DNA of 64,000 bases from Streptomyces rubradiris (lineage in GTDB: Bacteria > Actinomycetota > Actinomycetes > Streptomycetales > Streptomycetaceae). The notes under the pieces are model-generated. The model had not been told where the DNA came from. It saw nothing but the letters and a program-made list of their open reading frames with translations, and made no database searches. The first letter of the stretch is position 1, and every line of letters starts with the position of its first letter. Below, one piece after another: positions 1 through 8,514 of the stretch. Position numbers and translations under genes: made by a program. The stretch covers positions 868,001 through 932,000 of the forward strand of contig NZ_BNEA01000001.1 of NCBI RefSeq assembly GCF_016860525.1, read 5' to 3'.

Positions 1-2
1 CC

Positions 3-800
3 GATGTCGTCGGCTGGCTGGCGGCCCTCGGCCAGTGGCCCGACGGGATGGCGGTGGCGACGGACCCCGAACAGCACGGTCTGTCCGAGGCCGACGTGGA
101 CCGGGTGCGCAACGCGGCGGACCACGAGCGCCGCGAACGGGAGCGCAAACGGCAGTCGATCTCCGTCGGAGGCCGCGACTTCTACGTGCCCTCCGGCGAC
201 TTCACCGCCCTCACCCACGAACTCGACCAGATCCTGCGGAGCGGCTCCGCACCAGGCATCACCGCCGCCGGGCCGCTACGCTTCACCGACCCCCGCCCCC
301 AGAACACCCAGAACGGGCGCGCCCGGACCACCGGCCGCACGCGCGGGTACGGCGGCGGCACGGACAACAAACTGACCACGGCCCAGCGGGAGGCCATCGG
401 ATACGTCGGCGAGTGGTACGCCTACCAGTGGCTGTGCGCTCGATACCCAGACCGCGTGGACGAGACGTGCTGGGTGTCGAGCAACCGCCGCAAGGCGTTC
501 CCCGGCCCGTCCGGCGACGACGGCCTCGGCTTCGACTTCCGGGTCGGCTCCGGCAGCCGGCCCTACCTGTACGAGGTGAAGGCGACCGGGAGTGAAGGCG
601 GCCGCTTCGACCTGGGAGAGAGCGAGGTCCGCGCGGCCCGCCAGCACGCGGGCAACGAGCGCTGGCGCCTCCTGGTGGTCACCCACGTCCTGACCCCTCG
701 TAAGACGGCCGTCCAGATGCTCCCCAACCCCTACGGGAAGCGCGGCCGGGGCCGCTACCGCGAGGAGGGCGGGGCGCTGCGCTTCTCGTACACGCTCTGA
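3..800 (+). CDS. DUF3883-type protein, C-terminal part (5' end outside window)
   Basis: The frame is open from the first bases, so this is the 3' end of a longer gene; an ATG at 48 is internal, because the residues before it (WLAALGQWPDGM) read as continuous protein. A charged linker (residues about 35-55 of the visible part, ERRERERKRQ) leads to a conserved C-terminal module with GYVGEWYAYQWL, DDGLGFDFRV and PYLYEVKAT. That E-(x)n-D-(x)n-EVK pattern matches the DUF3883 / NO VEIN C-terminal domain, a nuclease-fold module found at the end of large actinobacterial ATPase-like proteins. Role unknown; nucleic-acid binding or cleavage is inference from the fold. The protein ends normally at TGA. 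Confidence 0.7.
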   Translation, partial: DVVGWLAALGQWPDGMAVATDPEQHGLSEADVDRVRNAADHERRERERKRQSISVGGRDFYVPSGDFTALTHELDQILRSGSAPGITAAGPLRFTDPRPQNTQNGRARTTGRTRGYGGGTDNKLTTAQREAIGYVGEWYAYQWLCARYPDRVDETCWVSSNRRKAFPGPSGDDGLGFDFRVGSGSRPYLYEVKATGSEGGRFDLGESEVRAARQHAGNERWRLLVVTHVLTPRKTAVQMLPNPYGKRGRGRYREEGGALRFSYTL

Positions 801-1012
801 CCCCTTGGCGTGCACCCCCAGCACGAGAGGAGCCGGGATTGTCCGGGGCCGCGCCGGACGGCCGGGCTGGGCATCTCGGCCAGGAAGCGGCGACACCGAA
901 CTACACACGAAAGCCGCGAAGGGCGACTGGACACACGGATGAGTGGCGTACCCGGACGTCCCACGGCTTCAGCACCGCTGTAGCGTTGTCCGCAAGCGAT
1001 CAGGGGGATTCA

Positions 1013-1372
1013 GTGACGAGGTCCTTGCACTTCAGCTGGGAACCGAGTGGCTACGGCTGGGCGACGTGCAGGATCTGGGACGGCTCGACGAAGCACCGGG
1101 ACAGCGTCAGCTACTGCACAAACGCGCTCGCCGACTTGTTGGAAGGCGTGACGGGCCTCTACGGGCCGCATGGCACCCAGCGGTTCTCGTTCGACCTCGA
1201 ACCGGCAGAGGCGCGGTGGATTCTTCGTCGCCGAAACAGCGACGTGCACAACCAACGGGGCCTCACGGCGCAGACAAAAGCTGAGCCAAAACCGCCTCTT
1301 GCGCGCAGAGCCAGCCATCGGTGGGGGCCGGTCCTTCGTGCCGTCTGGCGGGTTGACAGCTCTGGGCGGTGA
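1013..1372 (+). CDS. hypothetical protein, C-terminus replaced by IS-derived sequence
   Basis: The GTG start at 1013 has a good ribosome site (CAGGGGGATTCA). The first about 75 residues look like a genuine conserved Streptomyces protein (HFSWEPSGYGWATCRIWDG, YCTNALADLLEGV, FDLEPAEARWILRRR). After residue about 77 the sequence changes to Arg-rich, low-quality coding and stops just before the IS110 remnant. I read it as the 5' part of a small gene of unknown function truncated by insertion or deletion at about 1243. A longer in-frame extension upstream to 839 lacks a ribosome site and looks non-coding. The truncated product is probably non-functional, but transcription and a start site are still present. 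Confidence 0.5.
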   Translation: MTRSLHFSWEPSGYGWATCRIWDGSTKHRDSVSYCTNALADLLEGVTGLYGPHGTQRFSFDLEPAEARWILRRRNSDVHNQRGLTAQTKAEPKPPLARRASHRWGPVLRAVWRVDSSGR

Positions 1373-1374
1373 AG

Positions 1375-1606
1375 AGGGATTCCTGACATCGCTGCCCGGC
1401 GTCGGCGCCAGAACCGCCACAGTTCTCCTGGTCACCGTCGGCGACGGCACCAGCTCCCCCACCGCCGCCCCCCTGGCCTCCTACGCCGGCCTCACCCTCT
1501 CGGCCTGGCCCGGCAGCGCGTCACCGTCCTGTCCGCCATGCTCCGAGACAGAACCTTCCAGGAATCACGCCACCCCGGGGCAGAGGCACCCCCGCGAAAC
1601 CTGAAC
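1375..1606 (+). pseudogene. IS110-family transposase remnant (internal deletion)
   Basis: Two pieces of an IS110/IS116/IS902 transposase are visible in different frames. The first reads FLTSLPGVGARTATVLLVTV and continues to LASYAGLT, the helix-hairpin-helix core of the Transposase_20 domain (frame starting at 1380). The second, one frame over and beginning at about 1511, reads LARQRVTVLSAMLRDRTFQE, the normal extreme C-terminus. The roughly 60 residues between them are missing, so an internal deletion joined the two. No N-terminal DEDD catalytic domain and no element ends were found. It is a dead fragment lying directly against the broken hypothetical gene upstream. Confidence 0.8.
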
Positions 1607-1756
1607 CACCCCACGGCACGTGTGGAGCCGCTGCGAAGGTGGGGGTGTGAACTCGGCTTTCAGACCTCCACCGCACTGCCTCCCGCGACCCGTGCCGACC
1701 ACCCCGCGCGGAAAATCCCGTGCACCGGCCCCGCATCCGGTGTCATCGTGTGGCGC

Positions 1757-2290
1757 ATGGCAGGTATCGAGGTGCTTCTGATCGGCGGCCGGTCCGGCGT
1801 GGGCAAGACCACGGTCGCCATGGAGGCGTCCGTCCTCCTACGGGACGCCGGCGTCGCCCACTGCCTCGTCGAGGGCGATCTCCTCGACCACGTCCACCCC
1901 GCGCCCCCGGACGATCCCTTCCGCTCCGGCATCACCCGGCGCAACCTCGCCGCCCTGTGGGCCAACTACGCAGACCTGGGCATGCGACGCCTGATCTACA
2001 CCAACACCGTCAGCATCCTCGAACCGGACCTGATCCGGCAGGCCGTCTCCCCCGCCGCCCCGCCGAGGATCGTCAACGTCCTGCTCACCGCCACCGACGC
2101 GACAGCGCGCCAACGCCTCGGCGGGCGGGAACGCGGCTCCGAGCTCGATGTCCACCTGCGCCGCAGCGCCGCCGCCGCGCAGCGTCTGGAAGCGGAGGCT
2201 CCGCCGGGAACGGTACGCGTTCCCACCGACCAGCGCACCGTTCGCGCCATCGCCCAGGACGTCGTGGCCGTCACGGGCTGGTCCCGCTGA
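1757..2290 (+). CDS. P-loop NTPase (small kinase-like ATP-binding protein)
   Basis: Protein of 177 residues. A classical Walker A motif, GGRSGVGKTT, sits at about residues 8-17 after a short hydrophobic strand (EVLLI), followed by EGDLLDHV, an Asp that could bind substrate, and a helical region with NLAALWANYADLGMRRL. The size and layout fit the AAA_18/cytidylate-kinase-like nucleotide kinases, so transfer of phosphate to a small molecule is plausible, but the substrate cannot be named. ATG 1757 places the first beta strand normally; GTG 1748 is an alternative. The frame is open upstream through the IS110 scar, so the native promoter may have been altered. It converges on the ricin-domain gene. 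Confidence 0.75.
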   Translation: MAGIEVLLIGGRSGVGKTTVAMEASVLLRDAGVAHCLVEGDLLDHVHPAPPDDPFRSGITRRNLAALWANYADLGMRRLIYTNTVSILEPDLIRQAVSPAAPPRIVNVLLTATDATARQRLGGRERGSELDVHLRRSAAAAQRLEAEAPPGTVRVPTDQRTVRAIAQDVVAVTGWSR

Positions 2291-4105
2291 GCGGCCGGCC
2301 GGACCGGGCCCGGCGGTGAGCCCAGGGTCCCTCTTCCCCGGCGCCTCGCCGGCTCCTCGTACTCGTACGCCCGCACGGGCGCCGGTGTCATCGCCTCGGC
2401 CCGGCGGCCCACCGCGAACCCCGCCCGACGCGCCCGGCGGGCTCGGCGCGACCGGCCGCCGCCCCGGCCCGGCACCGGCAGGGGGTGCTTCGTCCGTCCT
2501 CAGCACCCACCGCTGGTCCAGGGAACCGTCGTCGCGCTGGACGACGCCGACCCCCGTGACCCCACGGCCGCGCTCCGGTGCCAGGGCCAGGCCGGGGTGG
2601 CGGCGGAGCAGGATCTCACCGTGGAGTGTGACGTCGTAGGAGACCTCCCCGGGCGGTACCGCGCAGCCGGCCAGCGCGACGGTTCCCGTGCCGGGGTCGG
2701 CGGTGAGACAGAGGGCGGGGTCGGCGGCGCTGCGCAGAAGGCCGTCGTCCTGGTAGGTCCACTGCTGGGAGCCGGCCGCCGAGCACGGTGCGAGCCGGAC
2801 GCCCGCGCCCGCCGCCACCCGCTCCCCGCGTACGTCCAGGCAGCGCCCGGAGGCCAGGCCGCGCAAGGTGCCGTGGACGGTCTCGGCGGGGTCACCGAAG
2901 GAGGCTGCGGCGTGTGCGCCGGCGCCTCCCGGGCGCGGGGAGTCCACGACGGGTGCGGCCCAGGTGGCGGCGGGGGCGGGGACACCGTTGTCATCGGACC
3001 GGCTCCTGGCCGACAGGACGGTGACGAGCAGCGCGAGTGAGGCGAGCCCGGCACCGATGGCCATGGTCCTGCGGCGGCGGCCGGCGGAGCGCCCGCCTCG
3101 GGAGGCGGTCGCCCGGGTCCACCGGAGATGACGGTTCTGGCGGCTACGACGGTCACGTATGGACGACCGGTCCTCCCGGGTGGCGCGGGCCGGTCGGGAG
3201 TCGACGTAACGGCGGGCGCCCCAGCCGAGCACACTCTCGGCGAGGAGCAGGGGCAGACCGGCGTCGAAGTCGCCGAGCTGCCCGGCGGCGTACCGGCAGT
3301 GCGGGCAGACCGTCAGATGCCGGCGCACTTCCGGCAGCAGGGGGCCGCCGCGGCGCAGGGGGATGTCCAGGAGCCGGTTGTGGAAGCGGCATTCCTCGGT
3401 GGGCGCGAGTTCCCGGTGAGCGCGTACACAAAGGGCGCGGAATTGCTCGCGCGCCTGCTCCAGGGCGGCCGTCGCGGTGACCGTGTCGAGACCCAGCAGA
3501 CCAGCGGGTATGTTTATGGGTTCGGCCTCGACCTCGGTATGCCACAGAAGGCATTGCGCGACCCCGGGAAGCGACCGGAACGCGTGGGCGGCGAGCCGTC
3601 TGCTTTCCGGTGGGCCGGGCTTTGTCGCGCGCAGTCCGCGACCGCCGGTGGTTTTGCGCAATTCCGGCAGGGCGGCACAGGCGGCGGCGTCCGCCGCCCA
3701 GGCGCGGACCGTGTCGCGGACGGCGACGAGCAGCCGCGGCCGCAGGGCGCCCCCGGTCGCATCGGCCACATCGGCCACGCCGGTCGCGCGAGGCACGCCG
3801 GCGCGGCCGGGCACTCCAGTTCCCCCGGCCATGCCGGCAGCGCCGCTCCCGCCGCTCGCCGCACCCGCGAACACCTGCTGGAAGGCCGCGGCGGCGACGA
3901 GTTGGGCGGTGGGACCGGCGGTGGCCAGACAGACCACGGCATGGTCGAGGGTGGCCCGCCAGTGCCGGGCGAGCAGCAGCGCGACGGCGTGGTGGCGGCC
4001 GTCGGCGTCCGGCCCGCCGAGCCGGGCGAGGAGGGCGGTGTCGGCCTCGCCGGCGAGGCCGGGCAGGGATGGGTGGGGCGGGCATGGGGGGTGAGGGGGC
4101 TGCAC
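1838..4105 (-). CDS. membrane-anchored protein with zinc-finger-like and ricin-type lectin domains
   Basis: Start chosen at GTG 4105 (VQPPHPP), 10 nt after AAAGG. The N-terminal half resembles the sigma-factor-like helical proteins of Streptomyces: a helical region, then a CPHCRYAAGQL zinc-finger-type motif. A basic stretch (GRRRR) and one membrane helix (MAIGAGLASLALLVTVLSA) follow. After the membrane comes a beta-trefoil ricin B-type domain with CLDVRG, QQWTYQDDGLL and QRWVL repeats, predicted outside the cell and able to bind carbohydrate. Proteins of this layout would normally end soon after QRWVL (about 2500), but here the frame runs on to 1838 through low-complexity Gly/Pro sequence antisense to the kinase gene. 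A lost stop codon or an upstream indel is likely. Confidence 0.6.
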   Translation of the reverse strand: MQPPHPPCPPHPSLPGLAGEADTALLARLGGPDADGRHHAVALLLARHWRATLDHAVVCLATAGPTAQLVAAAAFQQVFAGAASGGSGAAGMAGGTGVPGRAGVPRATGVADVADATGGALRPRLLVAVRDTVRAWAADAAACAALPELRKTTGGRGLRATKPGPPESRRLAAHAFRSLPGVAQCLLWHTEVEAEPINIPAGLLGLDTVTATAALEQAREQFRALCVRAHRELAPTEECRFHNRLLDIPLRRGGPLLPEVRRHLTVCPHCRYAAGQLGDFDAGLPLLLAESVLGWGARRYVDSRPARATREDRSSIRDRRSRQNRHLRWTRATASRGGRSAGRRRRTMAIGAGLASLALLVTVLSARSRSDDNGVPAPAATWAAPVVDSPRPGGAGAHAAASFGDPAETVHGTLRGLASGRCLDVRGERVAAGAGVRLAPCSAAGSQQWTYQDDGLLRSAADPALCLTADPGTGTVALAGCAVPPGEVSYDVTLHGEILLRRHPGLALAPERGRGVTGVGVVQRDDGSLDQRWVLRTDEAPPAGAGPGRRPVAPSPPGASGGVRGGPPGRGDDTGARAGVRVRGAGEAPGKRDPGLTAGPGPAGRSAGPARDGHDVLGDGANGALVGGNAYRSRRSLRFQTLRGGGAAAQVDIELGAAFPPAEALARCRVGGGEQDVDDPRRGGGGDGLPDQVRFEDADGVGVDQASHAQVCVVGPQGGEVAPGDAGAEGIVRGRGVDVVEEIALDEAVGDAGVP

Positions 4106-4173
4106 GGAAACATGTCCTTTCCAGCCGCAGGACCGCATGCGCGCGGGCGTCCTGTGGGAAACGGTGCCTGTCG

Positions 4174-4189
4174 GTGCATACGTGCATAC
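4174..4189. repeat. tandem GTGCATAC x2 in the 4106-4582 intergenic region
   Basis: Two exact head-to-tail copies of GTGCATAC lie about 70 bp upstream of the ricin-domain gene start. The surrounding 477-bp intergenic region (4106-4582) separates divergent genes and has lower GC than its flanks around 4260-4440. No coding sequence is evident in it. The repeat is a candidate regulator site for the minus-strand gene. Confidence 0.4.
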
Positions 4190-4582
4190 CTAAAGGGCCG
4201 GCCGGACGTCGGCGTCCTCCTTTGCCCTCCCGCGGGGAGGCTCACCTTGGCACAGGCGACTCACAGGAAACAAGAAGTCGGAATACCCCGGCGGTGAAGT
4301 CGGCCCTTCCCGTAATAGTTACCGCTGGTATCTCCGGACGGCGTTCGACAGGGCGGCCGACCTCTCGGCGAAAAGGCCGGATGGCGGGCCAAATGTCCAG
4401 TACCGGTATTCGCAGGCCCAATACCGGATATTCGTGCGGTCCGGTCCGGCGCACGGCCCCGCCGACATCCGGTCAAACCATGGCCGACGCACCGCTGTAC
4501 CCTTCCTCCGCCCGGCACCGTGCGTGATGCTCTGCTCACTGGGGGAGAGCAATGGTTCCCGCAACCCACGGAGGAGCAGACC

Positions 4583-4759
4583 ATGCCGCTCGGAAGGATC
4601 GCCGTCTACAACGACGCGGACGGCGTGGGCATCATCACCGACGAGGACGGTGAGAGGCGCCCTTTCTCCTGCATGGAGACACAGACGACCCGCGAGGGTC
4701 AGCGGGTCGCCTTCGAGGTGATCGGCGCGAAGGCGACCAACGTGGTAGCCATCCGGTGA
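4583..4759 (+). CDS. small cold-shock-domain-like protein
   Basis: 58 residues, with ATG 4583 preceded by GGAGGAGCAGACC, an excellent ribosome site that decides the start. The sequence begins MPLGRIAVYNDADGVGIITD and ends VIGAKATNVVAIR, matching the length and beta-barrel spacing of cold shock proteins (start, central GxGxI, and AxNV near the C-terminus). However, the RNA-binding motifs RNP1 (KGFGFI) and RNP2 (VFVH) are replaced by DGVGIITD and PFSC. It probably folds as a cold-shock OB barrel with altered or lost nucleic-acid binding. It is monocistronic: the next gene is convergent. Confidence 0.65.
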   Translation: MPLGRIAVYNDADGVGIITDEDGERRPFSCMETQTTREGQRVAFEVIGAKATNVVAIR

Positions 4760-4832
4760 CGCCGCCCCGGCCGCCGGCGCCCCGCCCCGGTGTCGACGGG
4801 GCGGGGTGCGGTGTCGTCCGGGCCGGCGCGGG

Positions 4833-5294
4833 TTACTTCGCCCCGCCGGACGGCCGGAGCGTCCACACGACGCTCATCTCACCGGTCACCGCGCCGTCCG
4901 CGCGCCGTATCTCGACCGACACGGGGAACTCCGGGCGCTGTCCGGCGTCGAGTTCGGCGACGACCTCGGCGGCCGGGCGGCCCAGCGTCGCGGTCGCGGT
5001 GACGGCGCCCATGGCCAGCTTCCTGTAGGCGATCTCGGCCCGCACGGCGAGCGGCACGGCACGCGAGAGCTGGTCCCCGAAGGCGGCCAGCACGATGGCG
5101 CCGCTGGCCGACTCCCCGAGGGTGAACATCGCACCGGCGTGCGGGCCGCCCACGTGGTTGTGGTAGGCGCCCTGGTCCGGCAGGGACACCACGGCCTTGT
5201 CGGCCGTGGTCTCCAGGAACTCCAGGTTCAGGGTCCGGGCCATGGGCACGGTGGCGGCGAGCATCTCGCCGATCGACATCTGGTCTGCGCTCAT
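4833..5294 (-). CDS. PaaI-type hotdog-fold thioesterase / DUF4442
   Basis: 153 residues. The core YHNHVGGPHAGAMFTLGESA (about residues 45-64) is the conserved helix and active-site loop of PaaI/DUF4442 hotdog-fold acyl-CoA thioesterases, followed by the strand pattern AVPLAVRAEIAYRKLAMG typical of the family. It would hydrolyse acyl- or aroyl-CoA esters in the cytoplasm as a tetramer or dimer of dimers. ATG 5294 (MSADQ) was preferred; ATG 5303 adds three residues. An extension up to 5624 in the same frame is antisense to the next gene and looks non-coding. Function is assigned by family only; substrate unknown. Confidence 0.75.
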   Translation of the reverse strand: MSADQMSIGEMLAATVPMARTLNLEFLETTADKAVVSLPDQGAYHNHVGGPHAGAMFTLGESASGAIVLAAFGDQLSRAVPLAVRAEIAYRKLAMGAVTATATLGRPAAEVVAELDAGQRPEFPVSVEIRRADGAVTGEMSVVWTLRPSGGAK

Positions 5295-5356
5295 GGCCGT
5301 CATGTTACTCACGAGTAGCAGGGGCTGGCCAGAGAAGCGCACTAGGGTTACCGGCC

Positions 5357-6577
5357 ATGTGGCCAGATCAGCAGCCGCCAGGGGGCGCGCAGAACCCGCA
5401 GCACGATCCGCGGCAGAACCCGTACCAGCAGCCGGGACACCCGCAGCCGAACGCGTACCGACAGCCCGGACCCCAACAGCAGCACCAGCAGCCGGGTCCG
5501 TACGGACAGCAGCCTCCCGGCACGCCGTACGGACAGCAGCCCCCCGGCGCCCCGTACGCACCACAGGCCCCGGGCTCCCCGTACGGGCAACAGCCGCAGG
5601 CCGGTCAGCAGGCGCAGCCGCCACAGCAGCCGCAAGGTCCGTACGCCCCCCAGCAGCCGCCGAACGGCCCGTACGCGCAGCCGCAGACCGTCCCGTACGG
5701 GCAGCCGCCGCAGTGGGGACAGCCGTCCGCGCCCGAGCCCCCGCGCGATGGCGGCCGTACGAAGCTGGTCGCCGTCGTCGCGGCCACGGCCGTCGTGGTC
5801 ACCGCGGCCGTCACCGGCTTCCTGGTGCTGGGCGGTTCCGAGGACGACGAGGCGGCCGACGGCAAGGACGCACGGACGACCACGAGCCCGTCGCCGGCCG
5901 CCACCCCGCCCACCTCACCCGCCTCGCCGGCCCCGACCGACAACCCGCGCTCCGGCGAGACCCTGAAGCCGACGGTCGCGGGCTGGAAAGTGGTGGTCAA
6001 CCCCAAGTACGGCACGGCCTTCGACGTACCGGCCGACTGGGACGTGAAGCGGACCGGCGTCTTCACCTTCTTCGAGGACAAACAGAAGGGCGACGGCTCG
6101 GCGTACATCGGCTTCTCCGGCGTGTCGTCCCTCAAGCCCAGCTACTGCGTCTCCGACGACGACAAGGACGGCAGGGAGGAGACGTCGTCGCTGGCCGCGG
6201 CCGGCACCAAGGGCGAGATGGGAGCCAAGGACACCGCGAGCATCGCCCGGGGCACCTCGGCCGCCTTCGCGTTCGGCGGGTACACGGACCAGTCGGCGGC
6301 GGCCGAGAAGTACCTGCACGTCGGCGAGGCGAAGTCCTTCACGACCGCGTCGGGCGTCACCGGCAGCGTCGCCACGTCGTACGTCAGCGGTGTGCCGAAG
6401 AAGAACAAGTGCGACACCGACGGCAAGGCGGTCACGTTCGCCTTCAAGAACTCCTCGGGCAACTTCGTGTCGTGGTCGCTGTACGGCGCGAAGGGCGTCA
6501 AGGAGGAGCTGCCGGACGCGACCATCGACAAGGTCCTCGCCACGGTACGGCTGCACGGCGACCCGACCGTGGAGTGA
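5357..6577 (+). CDS. secreted or membrane-anchored protein with Pro/Gln-rich cytoplasmic N-terminus
   Basis: 406 residues in three parts. Residues 1-125 are low-complexity Pro/Gln/Gly/Tyr with repeated PYGQQPPG-like units. One transmembrane helix follows (LVAVVAATAVVVTAAVTGFL, about 133-152). The rest, about 250 residues, is predicted outside the cell: a Thr/Pro-rich stalk and then a globular domain with four cysteines (YCVSD, KCDTD among them) and motifs GWKVVVNPKYGTAFDVPADW and YLHVGEAKSFTTA. This layout is common in Streptomyces membrane proteins of unknown function. ATG 5357 follows a short promoter-like gap divergent from the thioesterase gene. No enzymatic motif is recognisable. Confidence 0.75.
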   Translation: MWPDQQPPGGAQNPQHDPRQNPYQQPGHPQPNAYRQPGPQQQHQQPGPYGQQPPGTPYGQQPPGAPYAPQAPGSPYGQQPQAGQQAQPPQQPQGPYAPQQPPNGPYAQPQTVPYGQPPQWGQPSAPEPPRDGGRTKLVAVVAATAVVVTAAVTGFLVLGGSEDDEAADGKDARTTTSPSPAATPPTSPASPAPTDNPRSGETLKPTVAGWKVVVNPKYGTAFDVPADWDVKRTGVFTFFEDKQKGDGSAYIGFSGVSSLKPSYCVSDDDKDGREETSSLAAAGTKGEMGAKDTASIARGTSAAFAFGGYTDQSAAAEKYLHVGEAKSFTTASGVTGSVATSYVSGVPKKNKCDTDGKAVTFAFKNSSGNFVSWSLYGAKGVKEELPDATIDKVLATVRLHGDPTVE

Positions 6578-6656
6578 CCGCGCCCGACCGCACCGGTCAC
6601 GCCGACCGCAGTCACCCGGCCCCGGCGGCGCCCTGGTCACCGCCGCCGCGCCCGTC

Positions 6657-7502
6657 TCAGCCGATGCCGAACGCCCCGTCGGGAGGCTCGGGCGAGGGTA
6701 CGGCGTCGGCGTCCTCCACCGGCCGCGCCGACCCGGTGAACCGCCGTACCGCGGCCCCGTGTTCGACGCGTGCCGGGAAGGCGTCCGCCGCGGTGCGCCG
6801 GGCCAGCGCGGCCGTGTCCAGGGGCCGGTGGGAGGCCGCGACCACCACGTTGCCGAACCGCCGTCCGCGCAGCACCGCGGGCTCGGCGACCAGCGCGACC
6901 TCCTCGAACACGGCCGCCAGCGTGGCCAGTTGGGAGCGCAGGAAGCCGAACGGAGCGGCGTCGGCGAGATTGGCCAGGTAGACCCCGTCCGGGCGCAGCA
7001 CCCGCTCGGCCGTGCGGACGTAGGCCAGCGTGGTGAGGTGGGCGGGCACCCGGGAACCGCCGAACACGTCGGCGATCAGCACGTCGGCCAGGTCGTCCGG
7101 CGCGGCCCGGAGCCAGTCCCGGGCGTCGGCCGCGTGCAGCGCGATGCCCGAGCCGGCCGGCAGCGGCAGTTGCTCGGTGACCAGTTCCAGCAGCCCCCGG
7201 TCCGCCTCGACGACGTCCTGCCGGGAGCCGGGGCGGGTCGCGGCCACATACCTCGGCAGGGTCAGCGCGCCCCCGCCGAGGTGCACCACGTCCAGCGCCC
7301 GCCCGGTCCCGGCCACGGTGTCCAGCACATGCCCCAGCCGCCGCGCGTACTCGAACTCCAGGTAGGCCGGGTCGTCCAGGTCCACGTACGACTGCGGGGC
7401 CCCGTCGACCGTGAGCAGCCAGGCCCGCTCCCGGTCGACGTCGGGCATCAGCCGGGCGGTGCCGTGGTCGGTGGTCCGGGAGACGGGTATCGATTCGTTC
7501 AC
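6657..7502 (-). CDS. spermidine-synthase-like protein (SpeE-type Rossmann fold)
   Basis: 281 residues from GTG 7502 (NESIPVSRTT); a longer start at 7535 is possible. The sequence DVVHLGGGALTLPRYVA is the SAM/dcSAM-binding glycine loop, DVVEAD the acidic end of strand 2, and VLIADVFGGSRVP replaces the usual DxxDP region. These features match the fused-MFS/spermidine-synthase family of actinobacteria rather than true spermidine synthases, and no polyamine-binding aspartates are clear. The domain may act as a small-molecule aminopropyl- or methyltransferase. The gene converges with the Pro/Gln-rich membrane protein and is separated from the next gene by a divergent promoter region. Confidence 0.75.
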   Translation of the reverse strand: MNESIPVSRTTDHGTARLMPDVDRERAWLLTVDGAPQSYVDLDDPAYLEFEYARRLGHVLDTVAGTGRALDVVHLGGGALTLPRYVAATRPGSRQDVVEADRGLLELVTEQLPLPAGSGIALHAADARDWLRAAPDDLADVLIADVFGGSRVPAHLTTLAYVRTAERVLRPDGVYLANLADAAPFGFLRSQLATLAAVFEEVALVAEPAVLRGRRFGNVVVAASHRPLDTAALARRTAADAFPARVEHGAAVRRFTGSARPVEDADAVPSPEPPDGAFGIG

Positions 7503-7637
7503 CCGGCCATTGTGGGTCCCGCGGCCGTACATCACCGCACGTCCCCGCCGTACCGGGCCGTTGTCGCGTCCGCCCGGTACGGCGGGGGAGTTCGGTTCAT
7601 ACGGCGATCACACATGTGCGTCGGTTAGTGTCTGCGG

Positions 7638-8471
7638 ATGCTCGATGCCAACCGCTCTGGCACCGCCCCGGCCTCTCTCCCGGCTGCCACACCCACTCCC
7701 CCGGCCGCCACGCCCTCCCTCCTGGCGGCCGCGCCCGGGCCGGCCCTCACCCCGGCCGGCCCCGGTGCCGCGGCCGTGCCCGTGCCTCCGCGCGCCGGGT
7801 GGGCCGCGCGCTGCACACGGCTGCTGCTGTCTCCCTACGCCCGGCTGTCCCTGCTGCTCGCGCTGCTGGCGGGCGGGGCTGCGGGGGTGCTGGTGTGCGA
7901 GCCGCAACGGCTGCTGACGCACGGCTGGCCGCCTCAGCTCGGCGGGGCCGCGGCCGCCCTGGTGTTCGCGGCGGCGTACGGGCTGTGCACCGTGGTGTTC
8001 GTGCCCCGCCCTTTGCTGAACCTGGCCGCGGGCGCGATGTTCGGCTCCCAGGTGGGGCTGGCGACGGCGCTCGCGGGAACGGTGCTCGGTGCCGGGGTGG
8101 CGTTCGGGCTGGGCCGGGCGCTCGGGCAGGACGCGCTGCGCCCGCTGCTGCGGGGCCGCTGGCTGAACGCGGCCGACGGCCAGCTCAGCCGGCACGGGTT
8201 CCGGTCCATGCTGGCCCTCCGGCTGTTCCCGGGCGTGCCGTTCTGGGCGGCGAACTACTGCGCGGCCGTCTCACGCATGGGCCCGCTGCCGTTCCTGCTG
8301 GCCACCGCCCTCGGTTCGATCCCCAACACGGCCGCCTACGCGGTCGCCGGCGCCCGCGCCTCGGCGCCGACCTCTCCCGCCTTCCTGATCGCGATGGCCT
8401 GCGTCGCCGTACCGGCCCTGGCGGGCACGGTGGTCGCCTGGCGCAAGCGGCACCGGCTGCGCGCCGGGTGA
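7638..8471 (+). CDS. TVP38/TMEM64 (VTT/SNARE-associated) membrane protein
   Basis: 277 residues with five or six hydrophobic helices. After a Pro/Ala-rich N-terminus (1-55), the conserved VTT core appears: LVFAAAYGLCTVVFVPRPLL, NLAAGAMFGSQVGLATALAG and FGLGRALGQDALRPLL, followed by RLFPGVPFWAANYCAAVSRM. The motifs F.P....L....G..FG and R..P..P are diagnostic of the TVP38/DedA superfamily, which acts in lipid scrambling or undecaprenyl-phosphate recycling in membranes. UppP, another undecaprenyl-lipid enzyme, lies 2 kb downstream but not in the same operon. The start is ATG 7638. Confidence 0.85.
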   Translation: MLDANRSGTAPASLPAATPTPPAATPSLLAAAPGPALTPAGPGAAAVPVPPRAGWAARCTRLLLSPYARLSLLLALLAGGAAGVLVCEPQRLLTHGWPPQLGGAAAALVFAAAYGLCTVVFVPRPLLNLAAGAMFGSQVGLATALAGTVLGAGVAFGLGRALGQDALRPLLRGRWLNAADGQLSRHGFRSMLALRLFPGVPFWAANYCAAVSRMGPLPFLLATALGSIPNTAAYAVAGARASAPTSPAFLIAMACVAVPALAGTVVAWRKRHRLRAG

Positions 8472-8514
8472 ACCGCCGCGTCCGTCCGAAGCGTCGTCCG
8501 GGGAGGGGTGTCCG

